From: Paucibacter_B soli
GTDB lineage: Bacteria; Pseudomonadota; Gammaproteobacteria; Burkholderiales; Burkholderiaceae_C
Direction of reading: 5' to 3'
NCBI RefSeq assembly: GCF_037482845.1
Contig: NZ_JBBHJW010000010.1
Coordinates: forward strand, 186,001 to 250,000
DNA: 64,000 nucleotides
Of this stretch, positions 11,538 through 20,198 are shown piece after piece. Every line of letters begins with the position of its first letter. Positions within the stretch are counted from its first letter, which is position 1. The notes under the pieces were generated by a model, which worked only from the letters and a program-made list of their open reading frames with translations, was not told the DNA's origin and did not search any database. Both the position numbers and the translations under genes were made by a program.

Positions 11538-12584
11538 TCAGTCTTTCGGCAGCGGCAGGCTGCGCAGGCCGCGTGCGCCGCCCAGCAGCAGCCGGGTGGG
11601 CGTGGTGGCCAGGGCCGCCAGCGGCAGGGTTTCGGGCAGGCTTGCGCGCCTGAAGCTGGCGCCGCCATCGCGGCTCACGGCCACCGCGCCGCTCTGGTCT
11701 GCCAGCCAGATCGCGCCGTCCTTGCCGCGCACCGAAGCGGTGATGCTGGCGGCCAGGCCGGTGGCGAGCGGCTTCCAGCTCTTGCCGCCGTCGCTGCTGG
11801 CGCGGGCGTTGCCACGCATGCCATGGCCGATCAAATGCTCGCCTGCATCGAGCAGGCCGAAGAAGCTGCCCTTGTAGCCGGCGTCCAGCGCCACGAAACG
11901 CTGCGCCTTGGCATCGAGTCTGAGCATCAGCCCCGACTCGCCGGCGATGTAGAGGCTGCCGCCATGCGGGCGGATGGCGTAGAGGTTGAGCAGGCGCGGG
12001 TTGTCGGTGCGCTCGAACCAGGGGGTCCAGGTCTTGCCAGCATCGGCGGTGTGCAGGATCAGGTTGTAGGCACCGACCACAAAGCCTTCGCTGGCGCTGC
12101 TGAAAAAGAGATCGAGAAAGGGCTTGTCGGGCCCGGCCTCGGCATTGCGCTGGGCCTCGACCAGCAGGCGTTCGCGCGCCTCGGAGGCCGGCAGGGACTG
12201 CAGGTGCTCGAGCAAGAGCTTGTTGGCCTGGCGGCCATCGAGCTTGAGGCTCCAACTGGCGCCGCCGTCCTGGCTGGCCAGCACCACGCCGTCGTGACCC
12301 ACCGCCCAGCCCTGCTTCGCATCGACGAACTGCAGCGCGGTGAGATCGGAGGCCACCGGCACGCGCGCCTGGGTCCAGGCCTGGCCGCCATCGTCGGAAT
12401 AGGCGATATGGCCGCGCTGGCCCACCGCAACCAGACGCTGCGGGCCGGCCGCAGCGATCGCGGTGACGAGGCGCTGGCTCAGCAGCGCCGTGGGGCGCGC
12501 CGGGCGCGCCAGCGGGTCGGCCTGGGCGGCGGGCTGCAGGGCCAGCAGACAGGCGACCAGGATGAGCTTGTGCTTGATGTTCAT
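11538..12584 (-). CDS. YCF48-type beta-propeller, exported (BNR/Asp-box repeats)
   Basis: 348 residues from ATG 12584, which gives a signal peptide ending LQPAAQADP. At least five Asp-box motifs are visible: YSDDGGQAWT, SQDGGASWS, TADAGKTWT, SSDGGKSWK and SRDGGASF. This fold is shared with the photosystem II assembly factor YCF48, but no photosystem genes are present. In heterotrophs the family is regularly found beside RND/MMPL and DUF1329 genes. A periplasmic assembly or scaffold role for the RND complex is inferred. The upstream extension of the frame has no signal peptide and was rejected. Confidence 0.85.
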   Translation of the reverse strand: MNIKHKLILVACLLALQPAAQADPLARPARPTALLSQRLVTAIAAAGPQRLVAVGQRGHIAYSDDGGQAWTQARVPVASDLTALQFVDAKQGWAVGHDGVVLASQDGGASWSLKLDGRQANKLLLEHLQSLPASEARERLLVEAQRNAEAGPDKPFLDLFFSSASEGFVVGAYNLILHTADAGKTWTPWFERTDNPRLLNLYAIRPHGGSLYIAGESGLMLRLDAKAQRFVALDAGYKGSFFGLLDAGEHLIGHGMRGNARASSDGGKSWKPLATGLAASITASVRGKDGAIWLADQSGAVAVSRDGGASFRRASLPETLPLAALATTPTRLLLGGARGLRSLPLPKD

Positions 12585-12658
12585 GGCGTAGAAAAGGTGG
12601 GGCGCGACCGGCAAGGTAGGTATTTCAGGAAGGAGACACCGGCCGCGCCCCGAAACCA

Positions 12659-14032
12659 TCAGCGGATGCCGGCGCCGGCCAGCGCCTCGCTGGACCATTG
12701 CCCCGCGGGCAGCGCGTCGATGAACTTCATGCCCACCTTGTAGGCACCCAGCAGGCCGGAGACGTTGTAGCCACCGCCGACGAAGTCGTAGAACACCTGG
12801 GCCGAGGCCGAGGGGCTGGGCAGGTCGTAGCCGGGGGTCATGAAGGCGAAGCCGGAGCGGTAGAGCTGGCCGCGCGCGTCGTACTGGTCAGAGGCGATCG
12901 CGAACCAGCTGTCCTCGTCGATGTAGAAGTTGCGCTTGGCGTAGATGTGGCGCTTGCCTTCCTTGAGCGTGGCCTCGACCACCCAGACGCGGTGCAGCTC
13001 CCAGCGCACATGGTCAGGGTTCAGATGCCCCGGCGTGGTGGCGGCATAGGGGTCGGCCGCGTAGGTGAGCTTGTAGTTGTTGTAGGGCACCAGCATCTCG
13101 CGCTTGCCCAATAACTTCCAGTCGTAGCGGTCCAGCGCGCCGTTGAAGACCCAGGCGTCGTCATAGGTCGAGGCACCGGCGGCGCCGGGGTTGGGCGTGT
13201 CGTAGGCGATGTCGGGTGCGAGCTTGACGCGGCGCTGCCCCGGCAGGTACTGCCAGGCCTTGCGGTTGTTCTTCATCGGGTTGATGTAGTCCTGCGCCAG
13301 CACGCCCTCGCCGGCCCGGCGCGCCGGTGCGGTGTAGGCCACCTTGGTGCGGAAGTAGACGTCGCTGTCGGCCGACACCGCGCTGCGCTTGGGGTCGTAG
13401 TAGGGGTACTCGACATTGATCTGGCCGCTGGTGGCCAGCACGGCCTTGCCCGAGGAGTCGACGTTGATCGAGTCGTACTGGGTGTAGTAGCTGTGGCCGT
13501 TGAAGCGCAGCAGATGGTTCCACATCACCTCCTGCCCGGTCTTGGGGATGGGGAAGGGAATGCCGGCGTAGGTGCCCTCCACGCCCAGGCCGCCGTCGGT
13601 GGTCTTCACCGAGCTGGCGTTCTTGACGGTGTTGTCGAGCACGTATTTGGGAAAGGCGGCGCTGCGGTGCGAGGGATAGACGTCGATGCGCATGCCGGGA
13701 TAGCGCTTGAGCAACTCCTTGGCGCCCGCGGTCAGCTTGGCCTCGTACTTGGCGGCATCACCGGCCTTGATCGAGTACAGGGGCTTGTCGGCCGCGAAGG
13801 GGTCGGGGCGCAGGCCCGAGCCCTTTTGGTAGCCGGCCGGCAGCGTGGTGAGACCGCCGCTGTAGTCGGGAATGCTCTTGTCGGCATTGCCGGCCATCTC
13901 GGCGCCCATGGGCGTGAGGCTGGTACCGAGCTTCTTGGCCTCCTCGGCGCTCACCGCGGCCTGCGCCTGCAGGGCGGTCATGGCCAGCACGGCGCCGGCG
14001 ATCAGATGCAGATGGGTCTTCTTCTTGCTCAT
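12659..14032 (-). CDS. DUF1329 family exported protein
   Basis: 457 residues, about the usual length for DUF1329. The signal peptide is MSKKKTHLHLIAGAVLAMTALQAQA. Recognisable blocks include GAEMAGNADKSIPDYSGG, QEVMWNHLLRFNG, AWQYLPGQRRVKLAPD and YIDEDSWFAIASDQYD. DUF1329 proteins resemble LolA/LolB-type lipid-binding folds, so a periplasmic carrier of a hydrophobic ligand is plausible (inference). The gene lies ten bases after the DUF1302 gene and 74 bases before the YCF48-like gene, as in the conserved DUF1302-DUF1329-YCF48-RND arrangement. Confidence 0.88.
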   Translation of the reverse strand: MSKKKTHLHLIAGAVLAMTALQAQAAVSAEEAKKLGTSLTPMGAEMAGNADKSIPDYSGGLTTLPAGYQKGSGLRPDPFAADKPLYSIKAGDAAKYEAKLTAGAKELLKRYPGMRIDVYPSHRSAAFPKYVLDNTVKNASSVKTTDGGLGVEGTYAGIPFPIPKTGQEVMWNHLLRFNGHSYYTQYDSINVDSSGKAVLATSGQINVEYPYYDPKRSAVSADSDVYFRTKVAYTAPARRAGEGVLAQDYINPMKNNRKAWQYLPGQRRVKLAPDIAYDTPNPGAAGASTYDDAWVFNGALDRYDWKLLGKREMLVPYNNYKLTYAADPYAATTPGHLNPDHVRWELHRVWVVEATLKEGKRHIYAKRNFYIDEDSWFAIASDQYDARGQLYRSGFAFMTPGYDLPSPSASAQVFYDFVGGGYNVSGLLGAYKVGMKFIDALPAGQWSSEALAGAGIR

Positions 14033-14042
14033 GTCTCGTTCC

Positions 14043-15845
14043 TTAGAAGGTGGTCTTGAAGGTCAGCAGCACATGGCCGCGGTCGGACAGCAGGGCCGGC
14101 GTGCCGTTGGCCACATTCATGGCGCCGTTGGCAAGCTGGCTGTAGTCGCCATAGAAGCCCACATAGCGCAGCGCCAGGTTGTATTTGCCCTGCATGTCGG
14201 CGGCCAGACCCAGCGAGAAGGAGCCCGAGCCCTTGTTGCCGCCCGATACCACCGCCGAGTTGCCCTTGATGCCAGCCGACCAGGACAGCGGCATGGTCAG
14301 GTCCACGCTGGGCAAGACCTGGTACCAGGTGGGCGCGAAGTTGATGCCCAGACCGACAAAGTTCTTGGTGGCCGCGTCGATATTGGCCGGGTTGGACGCG
14401 TAAGCCGCGCCACCCTTGAAGACGGCGGCGTTCTGTGTCACCTTGGTCCAGCTGTTGTAGACGGCCTCGGCCTGCCAGATCGCGCTGTCGAACAGCGCCG
14501 TCTTGGGCAGGGAGCCAATCAGCGCCAGCACGCCATGTACGGTGTTGCCGCGCGCCCCCGGCGCATCGTCGCCCACCGCCGTGGTGGCGAGTTGGCCGGC
14601 GGCCGGGTTGGCGATCTTGGCCGGCAGCAGGGTCACCGGCGCGCTCTGCAGCGGCATATTGCGGCGGTAGCTCAGCTCGGCGCCGACGCTCACGCCGGCG
14701 ATATTGCGCGACAGGCTGAGTCCCAGGATGTCGATGTCGCGGCCGTAGTAGGCGCGGTACTGGCCGATCTGCCCGGCCATGATCTGCGGCACCGCGGCGG
14801 CGGCCGGGTTCACATAGCAGGTGCTCGCCGCCAGGGCCGTGAAGCCGAGCGCGCCACAGGTGGCGGCCGGCAAGGCGGCCACCGCCGGCGCCACGCTCAG
14901 CTGCGGCTGGATGTCAGCGGTGCGGCGCAGGTAGAGGCCGGCCGTGCCGTCCAGCCACTCGGGGCTCCAGCGCGCCATCAGGCCCCAGTCCCCGTTCTTC
15001 TTGGGCGTGCCGACGGCGCCCTGCAGCATGCGCTGGTTGGGGCCCACCACCAGGGTGTCGCCGCCCTTGAGCAGGCCGTCGTTGACGGTCAGGTAGGTGC
15101 CTGACTCGGGATAGCGCGCAGACTCCCAATCGAAAAAGGTCTGCGCCGCCAGGGTCAGCTCGGGCGTGGCCACCAGCTGGGCGCTGAGCGAGTTGCGCGG
15201 CCGGAACAGCTCCTTGATCTCGATGCCGGGCGTGGCCAGGGCCTTCCACAGATCCAGCGAATACTGGCCGTAGGAGATGCCATGGATGGCGCCACCACCC
15301 AGCAGGCTCTCGCCCCAGTAGACGGTGTGGCGGCCGGCGCGCAGCGTCAGCGGCATGTCGCCGGCATCGACGTTGGCGAATACAAAGGCGTCCAGGAACT
15401 CACCCGAGGCGCCCTTGGCAAAGCGGTTGGCATAGGGCGAGAGCGCGCCGGCTGCCGGCTTGCCGCCCGCCAGGGTGTTGGCCGTGGCGGCGAAATTGCC
15501 ATCCAGGCTGCGGTAGGCGGCGTCGTACCAACCGGCGGCGCTCAGGCGCGCGCCGAAGCGCTTGTTCCACACCAGGTCGGCCTCGCTCAGCAGATCGAGC
15601 CGGTTGGCCACCAGCTTGCCCTTGGCGAAGTTGCGATCGCCATCGTCCTGGTTGGGATTGCCAAGGATGGCAGCATCCTGTTTCTCAACCCGGGTACCCA
15701 GGTTGTAGCGCAGCGTGGTGTCCCAGCGCAGCGCCAGGTCGGGATTGCCGGTGTCGATTTCAAAGGCTTGCGATGCGCCACTGGCGAGCAGTGCCGCCGC
15801 GGCAAGGCCGATCGCGCTCGCGCGCATCTGGGCTGGACGATTCAT
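14043..15845 (-). CDS. DUF1302 family outer-membrane beta-barrel protein
   Basis: 600 residues from ATG 15845, with CAGGAGA upstream. The signal peptide runs to about residue 27 (GASQA), then FEIDTGNPDLALRWDTTLRYN, the usual DUF1302 opening. Alternating hydrophobic strands and a final Phe (HVLLTFKTTF) fit an outer-membrane barrel. Other family-like segments are LFRPRNSLSAQLVATPELTLA and WGESLLGGGAIHGISYGQYS. The longer frame upstream adds residues with no signal sequence and was not used. It is probably the outer-membrane channel for the substrate handled by the RND/DUF1329 proteins; the specificity is unknown. Confidence 0.88.
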   Translation of the reverse strand: MNRPAQMRASAIGLAAAALLASGASQAFEIDTGNPDLALRWDTTLRYNLGTRVEKQDAAILGNPNQDDGDRNFAKGKLVANRLDLLSEADLVWNKRFGARLSAAGWYDAAYRSLDGNFAATANTLAGGKPAAGALSPYANRFAKGASGEFLDAFVFANVDAGDMPLTLRAGRHTVYWGESLLGGGAIHGISYGQYSLDLWKALATPGIEIKELFRPRNSLSAQLVATPELTLAAQTFFDWESARYPESGTYLTVNDGLLKGGDTLVVGPNQRMLQGAVGTPKKNGDWGLMARWSPEWLDGTAGLYLRRTADIQPQLSVAPAVAALPAATCGALGFTALAASTCYVNPAAAAVPQIMAGQIGQYRAYYGRDIDILGLSLSRNIAGVSVGAELSYRRNMPLQSAPVTLLPAKIANPAAGQLATTAVGDDAPGARGNTVHGVLALIGSLPKTALFDSAIWQAEAVYNSWTKVTQNAAVFKGGAAYASNPANIDAATKNFVGLGINFAPTWYQVLPSVDLTMPLSWSAGIKGNSAVVSGGNKGSGSFSLGLAADMQGKYNLALRYVGFYGDYSQLANGAMNVANGTPALLSDRGHVLLTFKTTF

Positions 15846-15907
15846 CGGTTTGTCTCCTGGACTTTTTTGTGGATGGGAGGAGGAGTAAGAAGAAAAAGCC
15901 ATGGCCT

Positions 15908-16378
15908 TCAGTGGCAGGCACTGATGTCCATCGGTTCGACACCGGCGCGCGCGCAATAGCCGAGGTAGCGTTGCATCACCGTCTTCCAGTTCTCGACCGC
16001 GAGCACCTGGCCCTGCTCGTCAAGAAAGGACAGGTCGCCGGCAATGACGTTGAAGGTGAGGGTCTCGCCCGTGTTGCCCAGCGCCTCGGGCGTGTGGACG
16101 GCAGCGGCGGTCTCGAACACGACGCTGCCGGGGCCGGCAATCCAGTCGTGCTCGCGGTACTTCCAGCGGCCGCTGACCGTGTAGACGATCAGCGCGCCCG
16201 AGTGCTGGTGGCGCGGCAGGTTCAGACCGGCCGGCGCGCGCAGCAGCACGATCATTTCGCCACGCACCGGATCGACGCGAAACACCTTCAGCTGCACGCC
16301 GTCCGAATAGGGCGTGAAGGGCAGCCAGGGCAGCGACTCATCGTCGATGACCGAGGTGCTGATCTGCTGAAAATACAT
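15908..16378 (-). CDS. cupin protein, 2,4'-dihydroxyacetophenone dioxygenase family
   Basis: 156 residues, one cupin barrel. The metal ligands appear in LPRHQHSGALIVYTVSGRW (His-x-His) and a later His in AAAVHTPEALGN. The length and the pattern GPGSVVFETAAAVHTPE fit the dihydroxyacetophenone dioxygenase family, which cleaves an aromatic ketone with oxygen; many members have no tested activity. It is the first gene of the minus-strand run, so the operon promoter must lie upstream, at 16379-16619. With the aldehyde dehydrogenase and ligase it suggests an aromatic ketone or acid as substrate. Confidence 0.75.
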   Translation of the reverse strand: MYFQQISTSVIDDESLPWLPFTPYSDGVQLKVFRVDPVRGEMIVLLRAPAGLNLPRHQHSGALIVYTVSGRWKYREHDWIAGPGSVVFETAAAVHTPEALGNTGETLTFNVIAGDLSFLDEQGQVLAVENWKTVMQRYLGYCARAGVEPMDISACH

Positions 16379-16619
16379 CGCGGGCTCCAGCGGCTTGGGG
16401 TGCTCGCATGGTCGCGACTCGGCCCGCGGGCAGCGATGTCTGGGCCCGCCAGGTGGCAGTCAGTTTCCGCCAGCGGGTGTTTGCCCTAGGGAACAGGCGG
16501 GACGGCGTTTTGGAGCGCTCACACTAGGAATTGCGCCCCGCTTGGGTATCGCTCTCTAGAACTCGCCGCCCATACTGCAGGCGAAACACTCGATCAACCA
16601 AGCACAGCGAGGCCACCTT
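16379..16619. promoter_or_regulatory. intergenic region between the divergent cupin operon and the phasin-like gene
   Basis: No gene was found in these 241 bases. It must hold the promoter of the long minus-strand operon and of the plus-strand phasin-like gene. A palindrome CCCTAGGG lies at 16484-16491 inside TTGCCCTAGGGAAC, and a partial CACTAGG follows at about 16521. It could be a regulator site, but no regulator gene is adjacent. No confident -35/-10 pair could be assigned. Confidence 0.4.
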
Positions 16620-17222
16620 ATGCGCAACCCCACCCTGACCCGCGTCACCCTCAACACCGTCGAGCATTGCCGCATCGCCGCCAAGCAGTTCGTGCTGGCC
16701 TACCGCCTGGGCAGCCAGCGCGTTATCGGCAAGCTGGACGGCGCCTTGGCCAACACGGCCGTGAGCCCCCGCATCGCAAGCCTGACCGGCTGGGTCGCCA
16801 AGGGCGTCGAGCAAGTGGCCGAGCGCAGCAGCCAGGCCATCGACTTCGGTGCGCACACCGCCGCCGCCCAACTGAGCAAGGCCGCCAAGCTGGCCAAGGG
16901 TGTGGACAACGAGTTGCTGGCCAACGGACTGCAAACCGCTTCGCGCCTGAGCCTGCCCACCGCCCTGGCCCTGCTGGCCGTGGCCGGCAAGGCCGCCGCC
17001 GGTGCCGACAATCTGGTGAAGGCGGTGCAGCCGCCGAAGAAGGCCGCCAAGCGCGCGGTGCGCCCGGCCCGTCCCGCCGTGAAGGCAGCGCTGAAGCCCG
17101 CCGCCAAGCCGGTGAAGGCGGCCGCCAAGCCCGCCAGCAAGCCGGCCGTCAAGGCCAAGCCGGCGCGCCCCGCCGCGAAGAAGGTGGCGCCGGCCGCCGC
17201 CGTCGAGGCCGTGGCCGCTTGA
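16620..17222 (+). CDS. phasin-like protein with a Lys/Ala/Pro-rich histone-H1-like tail
   Basis: 200 residues. The first 130 are amphipathic and helical, as in phasins and poly-hydroxyalkanoate granule proteins (RVIGKLDGALANTAVSP, AIDFGAHTAAAQLSKAAKLAKG), but no strict phasin motif was recognised. From about residue 137 the chain is a repeat of K, A and P (PPKKAAKRAVRPARPAVKAA and onward), like histone H1 or AlgP tails and likely to bind nucleic acid or polyphosphate. GAGG lies upstream of ATG 16620. The gene ends in a strong hairpin terminator. Function uncertain; a granule-nucleoid linker is a speculation. Confidence 0.8.
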   Translation: MRNPTLTRVTLNTVEHCRIAAKQFVLAYRLGSQRVIGKLDGALANTAVSPRIASLTGWVAKGVEQVAERSSQAIDFGAHTAAAQLSKAAKLAKGVDNELLANGLQTASRLSLPTALALLAVAGKAAAGADNLVKAVQPPKKAAKRAVRPARPAVKAALKPAAKPVKAAAKPASKPAVKAKPARPAAKKVAPAAAVEAVAA

Positions 17223-17244
17223 TGGCCAATTGAGTGAATGAGGC

Positions 17245-17270
17245 AGGGCCCGCGCTGCGGGCCCTTTCTT
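17245..17270 (+). terminator. rho-independent terminator of the phasin-like gene
   Basis: Stem AGGGCCCGC / GCGGGCCCT (nine base pairs, loop GCT) at 17245-17265, followed by TTCTT. It lies 20 bases after the stop codon at 17222. Confidence 0.8.
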
Positions 17271-17285
17271 CGTCCGGCACAAAGC

Positions 17286-17314
17286 AAAACAGCACCCGAG
17301 GGTGCTGTTTTTTT
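17286..17314. terminator. terminator-like hairpin beside the tRNA-Val pair, bidirectional
   Basis: AAAACAGCACCC, loop GAG, GGTGCTGTTTTTTT. T-runs on both strands allow termination in either direction; on the minus strand it would end the transcript of the two tRNA genes, whose 3' ends lie 17 bases away. Confidence 0.8.
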
Positions 17315-17330
17315 GCTGCGTCCAATGACG

Positions 17331-17405
17331 TGGTGGGCGGTGCAGGGTTCGAACCTGCGACCCCTGCCGTGTGAAGGCAGTGCTCTACCGCTGAGCTAAC
17401 CGCCC
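17331..17405 (-). tRNA. tRNA-Val (anticodon CAC), copy nearest the terminator
   Basis: 75 bases including an encoded CCA. On the minus strand it reads GGGCGGTTAGCTCAGC at the 5' end, has a seven-base anticodon loop TTCACAC (anticodon CAC, decoding GTG Val), a T-arm GGTTCGAACC, and a closed acceptor stem. It is identical in sequence to the second copy at 17472-17546. The 66-base spacer holds nothing recognisable. Confidence 0.95.
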
Positions 17406-17471
17406 GGTATCTGGGGGCTTCGTGCAACAAGGTCAGAAGCGAAATCGATACGGTTGCCGATCTCTGAATTC

Positions 17472-17546
17472 TGGTGGGCGGTGCAGGGTTCGAACCTGCG
17501 ACCCCTGCCGTGTGAAGGCAGTGCTCTACCGCTGAGCTAACCGCCC
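17472..17546 (-). tRNA. tRNA-Val (anticodon CAC), second identical copy
   Basis: Identical 75 bases to the copy at 17331, with encoded CCA and anticodon CAC. It is first in the minus-strand transcript, about 88 bases beyond the end of dnaQ, so the pair could share a promoter or be cotranscribed with dnaQ. Duplication of tRNA genes serves dosage of a codon that is common in this high-GC genome; this is inference. Confidence 0.95.
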
Positions 17547-17633
17547 GGTCCTGTTGCCGAACGAATCAAAAGCCTGCGCCGTTAATTCGTCAACCGGGAA
17601 GCCCACGATTATGCCACGACATTTGCGGCTCTA

Positions 17634-18344
17634 TCAAGCCTCTTGCCAGATTCTTTTTCCGCCACTGGCCTTGTCGAGATCCGCCAGCAGGCTCTGGTGG
17701 GCCTCCAGCTCGGCGGCGCTGGCGGCCAGCACCGGCAGCTGGAAGCGGCTGAAGTCGATGGCCTCGAACTGGGAGTCGGCATTGCCGCCGCCGGCATGGC
17801 CGCCGCCCTCGTCCATCACCAGCGAATCCTGGCCGCGCGTCAGGCGGATATAGACCTCGGCCAGCAGCTCGGCGTCCAACAAGGCGCCGTGCAGGGTGCG
17901 GCCGGAGTTGTCGACCTCCAGGCGCTTGCACAGCGCGTCCAGCGAGTTCGCCTTGCCGGGGAACAGGTCGCGCGCCATCAGCAAGGTGTCGCGCACGCCG
18001 CCGACAATGTCGGTGATGGGCGGCTGGCCCAGCCGGCGCAGTTCGGCGTTCATGAAGCCGATGTCGAAGCCGGCGTTGTGGATCACCAGTTCGGCGCCGC
18101 GCAGAAACTCCAGCAACTCCTCGGCCACGCTGGCGAACACCGGCTTGTCGGCCAGGAATTCATCGGTCAGGCCGTGGATGCGCACCGCCTCCTCGTCGCT
18201 CGCGCGCTCGGGGTTGATGTAGAGGTGCAGGTTGTTGCCGGTGAGCTGGCGGTTCACCATCTCGACGCAGCCGACCTCGATGATGCGGTCGCCCGCCTCG
18301 GCACGCAGACCGGTGGTTTCGGTATCGAAAAATATCTGACGCAT
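17634..18344 (-). CDS. dnaQ: DNA polymerase III epsilon subunit (proofreading exonuclease)
   Basis: 236 residues, the usual DnaQ length. The 3'-5' exonuclease motifs are complete: Exo I FFDTETTGL (residues 5-13), Exo II HNAGFDIGFMNAE (about 89-101) and Exo III-epsilon HGALLDAELLAEVY. The C-terminal region (after about 186) fits the polymerase alpha-binding tail. It removes misincorporated bases during replication. It is ten bases downstream of lgt; the two genes may share a transcript although their functions are unrelated. Confidence 0.95.
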   Translation of the reverse strand: MRQIFFDTETTGLRAEAGDRIIEVGCVEMVNRQLTGNNLHLYINPERASDEEAVRIHGLTDEFLADKPVFASVAEELLEFLRGAELVIHNAGFDIGFMNAELRRLGQPPITDIVGGVRDTLLMARDLFPGKANSLDALCKRLEVDNSGRTLHGALLDAELLAEVYIRLTRGQDSLVMDEGGGHAGGGNADSQFEAIDFSRFQLPVLAASAAELEAHQSLLADLDKASGGKRIWQEA

Positions 18345-18354
18345 GGGAAAAGTC

Positions 18355-19155
18355 TCAGGCGGGGCGCCGACGGCTGGCCCACCACCAAATCAACAGCCCT
18401 GCCGCAATCATCGGCAAAGACAGCCATTGTCCCTGACTCAGGTTCAGCGCCCGCAGGCCCAGGAAATCGTCGGGTTCGCGGAAGAACTCGGCGGCAAAGC
18501 GCAGCATGCCGTAGCCGATCAGGAACATGCCCGAGACCTGGCCGGTCAGGCGCGGCTTGTGCGCATACAGCCACAGCAGCAGGGCCAGCAGCAGGCCCTC
18601 GCCGAGGAACTGGTAGATCTGCGAGGGATGGCGCGGCAGGGCCGAGCCCGACTGCGGGAACACCATCGCCCAGGGCAGGCTGGGGTCGGCCGCGCGGCCC
18701 CACAGCTCGCCGTTGATGAAGTTGCCCACGCGCCCGGCCGCCAGGCCGGTGGGCACACAGGGGGCGATCAGGTCGGTGACCTCGAAGAAGCTGCGCCCGC
18801 GCAGGCGCGCAAACAGCGCCATCGCCAGGATCACGCCCAGCAGGCCACCATGAAAGGCCATGCCGCCCTTCCAGACTGCGAACACCTCGCCCAGATTGGC
18901 CAGGTAGTAGGTCGGCTTGTAGAACAGCACATAGCCCAGACGCCCACCCAGCACCACGCCCAGCACGCCGAAGAACAGCAGATCATCGACATCGCGCTTG
19001 GCCCAACCGCGCGCGGCATGCGCCGGCTGCGCCACGCGCAGATTCGCCAGCCATAGAAACATGCCGAATGCGGCCAGGTAGGTGATGCCGTACCAATGAA
19101 TGGCCACGGGGCCTAGTTGCAGCGCGACCGGATTGAACTGGGGATGGACCCACAT
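18355..19155 (-). CDS. lgt: prolipoprotein diacylglyceryl transferase
   Basis: 266 residues of the usual length. It transfers diacylglycerol from phosphatidylglycerol to the lipobox Cys of prolipoproteins in the inner membrane. The family signature GRVGNFINGELWGR and the conserved His in MAFHGGLLG are present, with about seven membrane segments. The ATG at 19155 is the first good start, and an upstream extension was not seen. Confidence 0.95.
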   Translation of the reverse strand: MWVHPQFNPVALQLGPVAIHWYGITYLAAFGMFLWLANLRVAQPAHAARGWAKRDVDDLLFFGVLGVVLGGRLGYVLFYKPTYYLANLGEVFAVWKGGMAFHGGLLGVILAMALFARLRGRSFFEVTDLIAPCVPTGLAAGRVGNFINGELWGRAADPSLPWAMVFPQSGSALPRHPSQIYQFLGEGLLLALLLWLYAHKPRLTGQVSGMFLIGYGMLRFAAEFFREPDDFLGLRALNLSQGQWLSLPMIAAGLLIWWWASRRRPA

Positions 19156-19189
19156 GCGACGACTTCCTCTGGATGAGAACTGGCGCGCA

Positions 19190-20188
19190 TCATACGGGGC
19201 CCATCTCCTTCAGGCGCCTGCGGCAGTCCTCGACATTGCTGGGGCTGGCGCGGCGGTGCTGCAGGTAGCGTTCGAAGGCCGCGCGGGCCCCCGCCTTGTC
19301 GCCCATGGCCTGCAGGCTGATGCCCAGGCGGTGGTCGAGCGGGAAGTCCTCGGCCCCGTCCATCTCCTTGGCGCGCTCGTACTGTTTGACAGCCTCGTCA
19401 AAGCGCTCCTGGGCATGGTAGATGCGCGCCAGGCCATAGGCGCCCAGGGCCTGGCGTGGCTGCTCCTTCAGCAGACGCTCGAAGCCGGCGATGGCCTTGG
19501 CGTATTGACGCTGGTCCAGCCATTCCTTGCCGATGGCGCCCCACACCAGCCGCCATTCATTCAGCAGACTGGGGTCGGCGGCGATGCGCACGCTCAGCAG
19601 CTCCTTCTCGGCCTGCGCCCAGTTCTTTTCGCTGCCGGCCAGGCGAGCGCGCATCAGCTTGGCGAACTCGGGCTGGCTGGCGCGCACCTGCTCTTCCAGT
19701 TCACGCGCCTTGCCCGCACCGCCGCCGGCAAAGGCCGGCACCAGCAGGTAGTACTGGTGCAGGCTGCTGCGCGCCTCGATGAAATCGGGCCTGAGCTCCA
19801 GCGCGCGCTGCAAATGCTTTCTGATCGGTCCGGCCAGGCTGATGATCTTCATGGCGCCGCCGTTGCGCGCCTGCATGGTCATCACCGAGGCGAGGGCGTA
19901 ATGGCACAGGGCCTCCTCGGGATGCTGGTCCACGCAGTCCTGCATCTGGCGCGCGGCAGCATCCACGCGTTTGCGGTCCGCCAGCGTCATCTGCGAGAGC
20001 GCGAAGGCTGCGCCCGCCTGCAGGTCCTGCGGCTGCTCGCGCAGGCGCGCCTGGGCCTGGCGTTCCATCTCCTCGCTGCGGCCGGCATCCAGCAGGGCCT
20101 GCCAGGGCCCGTCGCTGAACACCAGGGCCTGGGCGCCCTGCCAGGCCAACAGGCTCGCACAAACAAGCAGGCGCAGCGCTTTCACCAT
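19190..20188 (-). CDS. exported TPR protein (member B of a tandem pair)
   Basis: 332 residues from ATG 20188 with signal peptide MVKALRLLVCASLLAWQGAQA; the upstream frame overlaps the neighbour and lacks a signal. Tetratricopeptide-like helical pairs run from about residue 40 to the end (for example YAKAIAGFERLLKEQPRQALGAYGLARIYHAQERFDEAVKQYERA). It is a paralogue of the gene ten bases upstream: both share HYAL, a KISLAG/AMSLAGKI-like block, EAR/EMRSALQQFYL-like, and the same C-terminal LDHRLG. A periplasmic scaffold of unknown partner. Confidence 0.85.
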   Translation of the reverse strand: MVKALRLLVCASLLAWQGAQALVFSDGPWQALLDAGRSEEMERQAQARLREQPQDLQAGAAFALSQMTLADRKRVDAAARQMQDCVDQHPEEALCHYALASVMTMQARNGGAMKIISLAGPIRKHLQRALELRPDFIEARSSLHQYYLLVPAFAGGGAGKARELEEQVRASQPEFAKLMRARLAGSEKNWAQAEKELLSVRIAADPSLLNEWRLVWGAIGKEWLDQRQYAKAIAGFERLLKEQPRQALGAYGLARIYHAQERFDEAVKQYERAKEMDGAEDFPLDHRLGISLQAMGDKAGARAAFERYLQHRRASPSNVEDCRRRLKEMGPV

Positions 20189-20198
20189 CAGGGCCACC

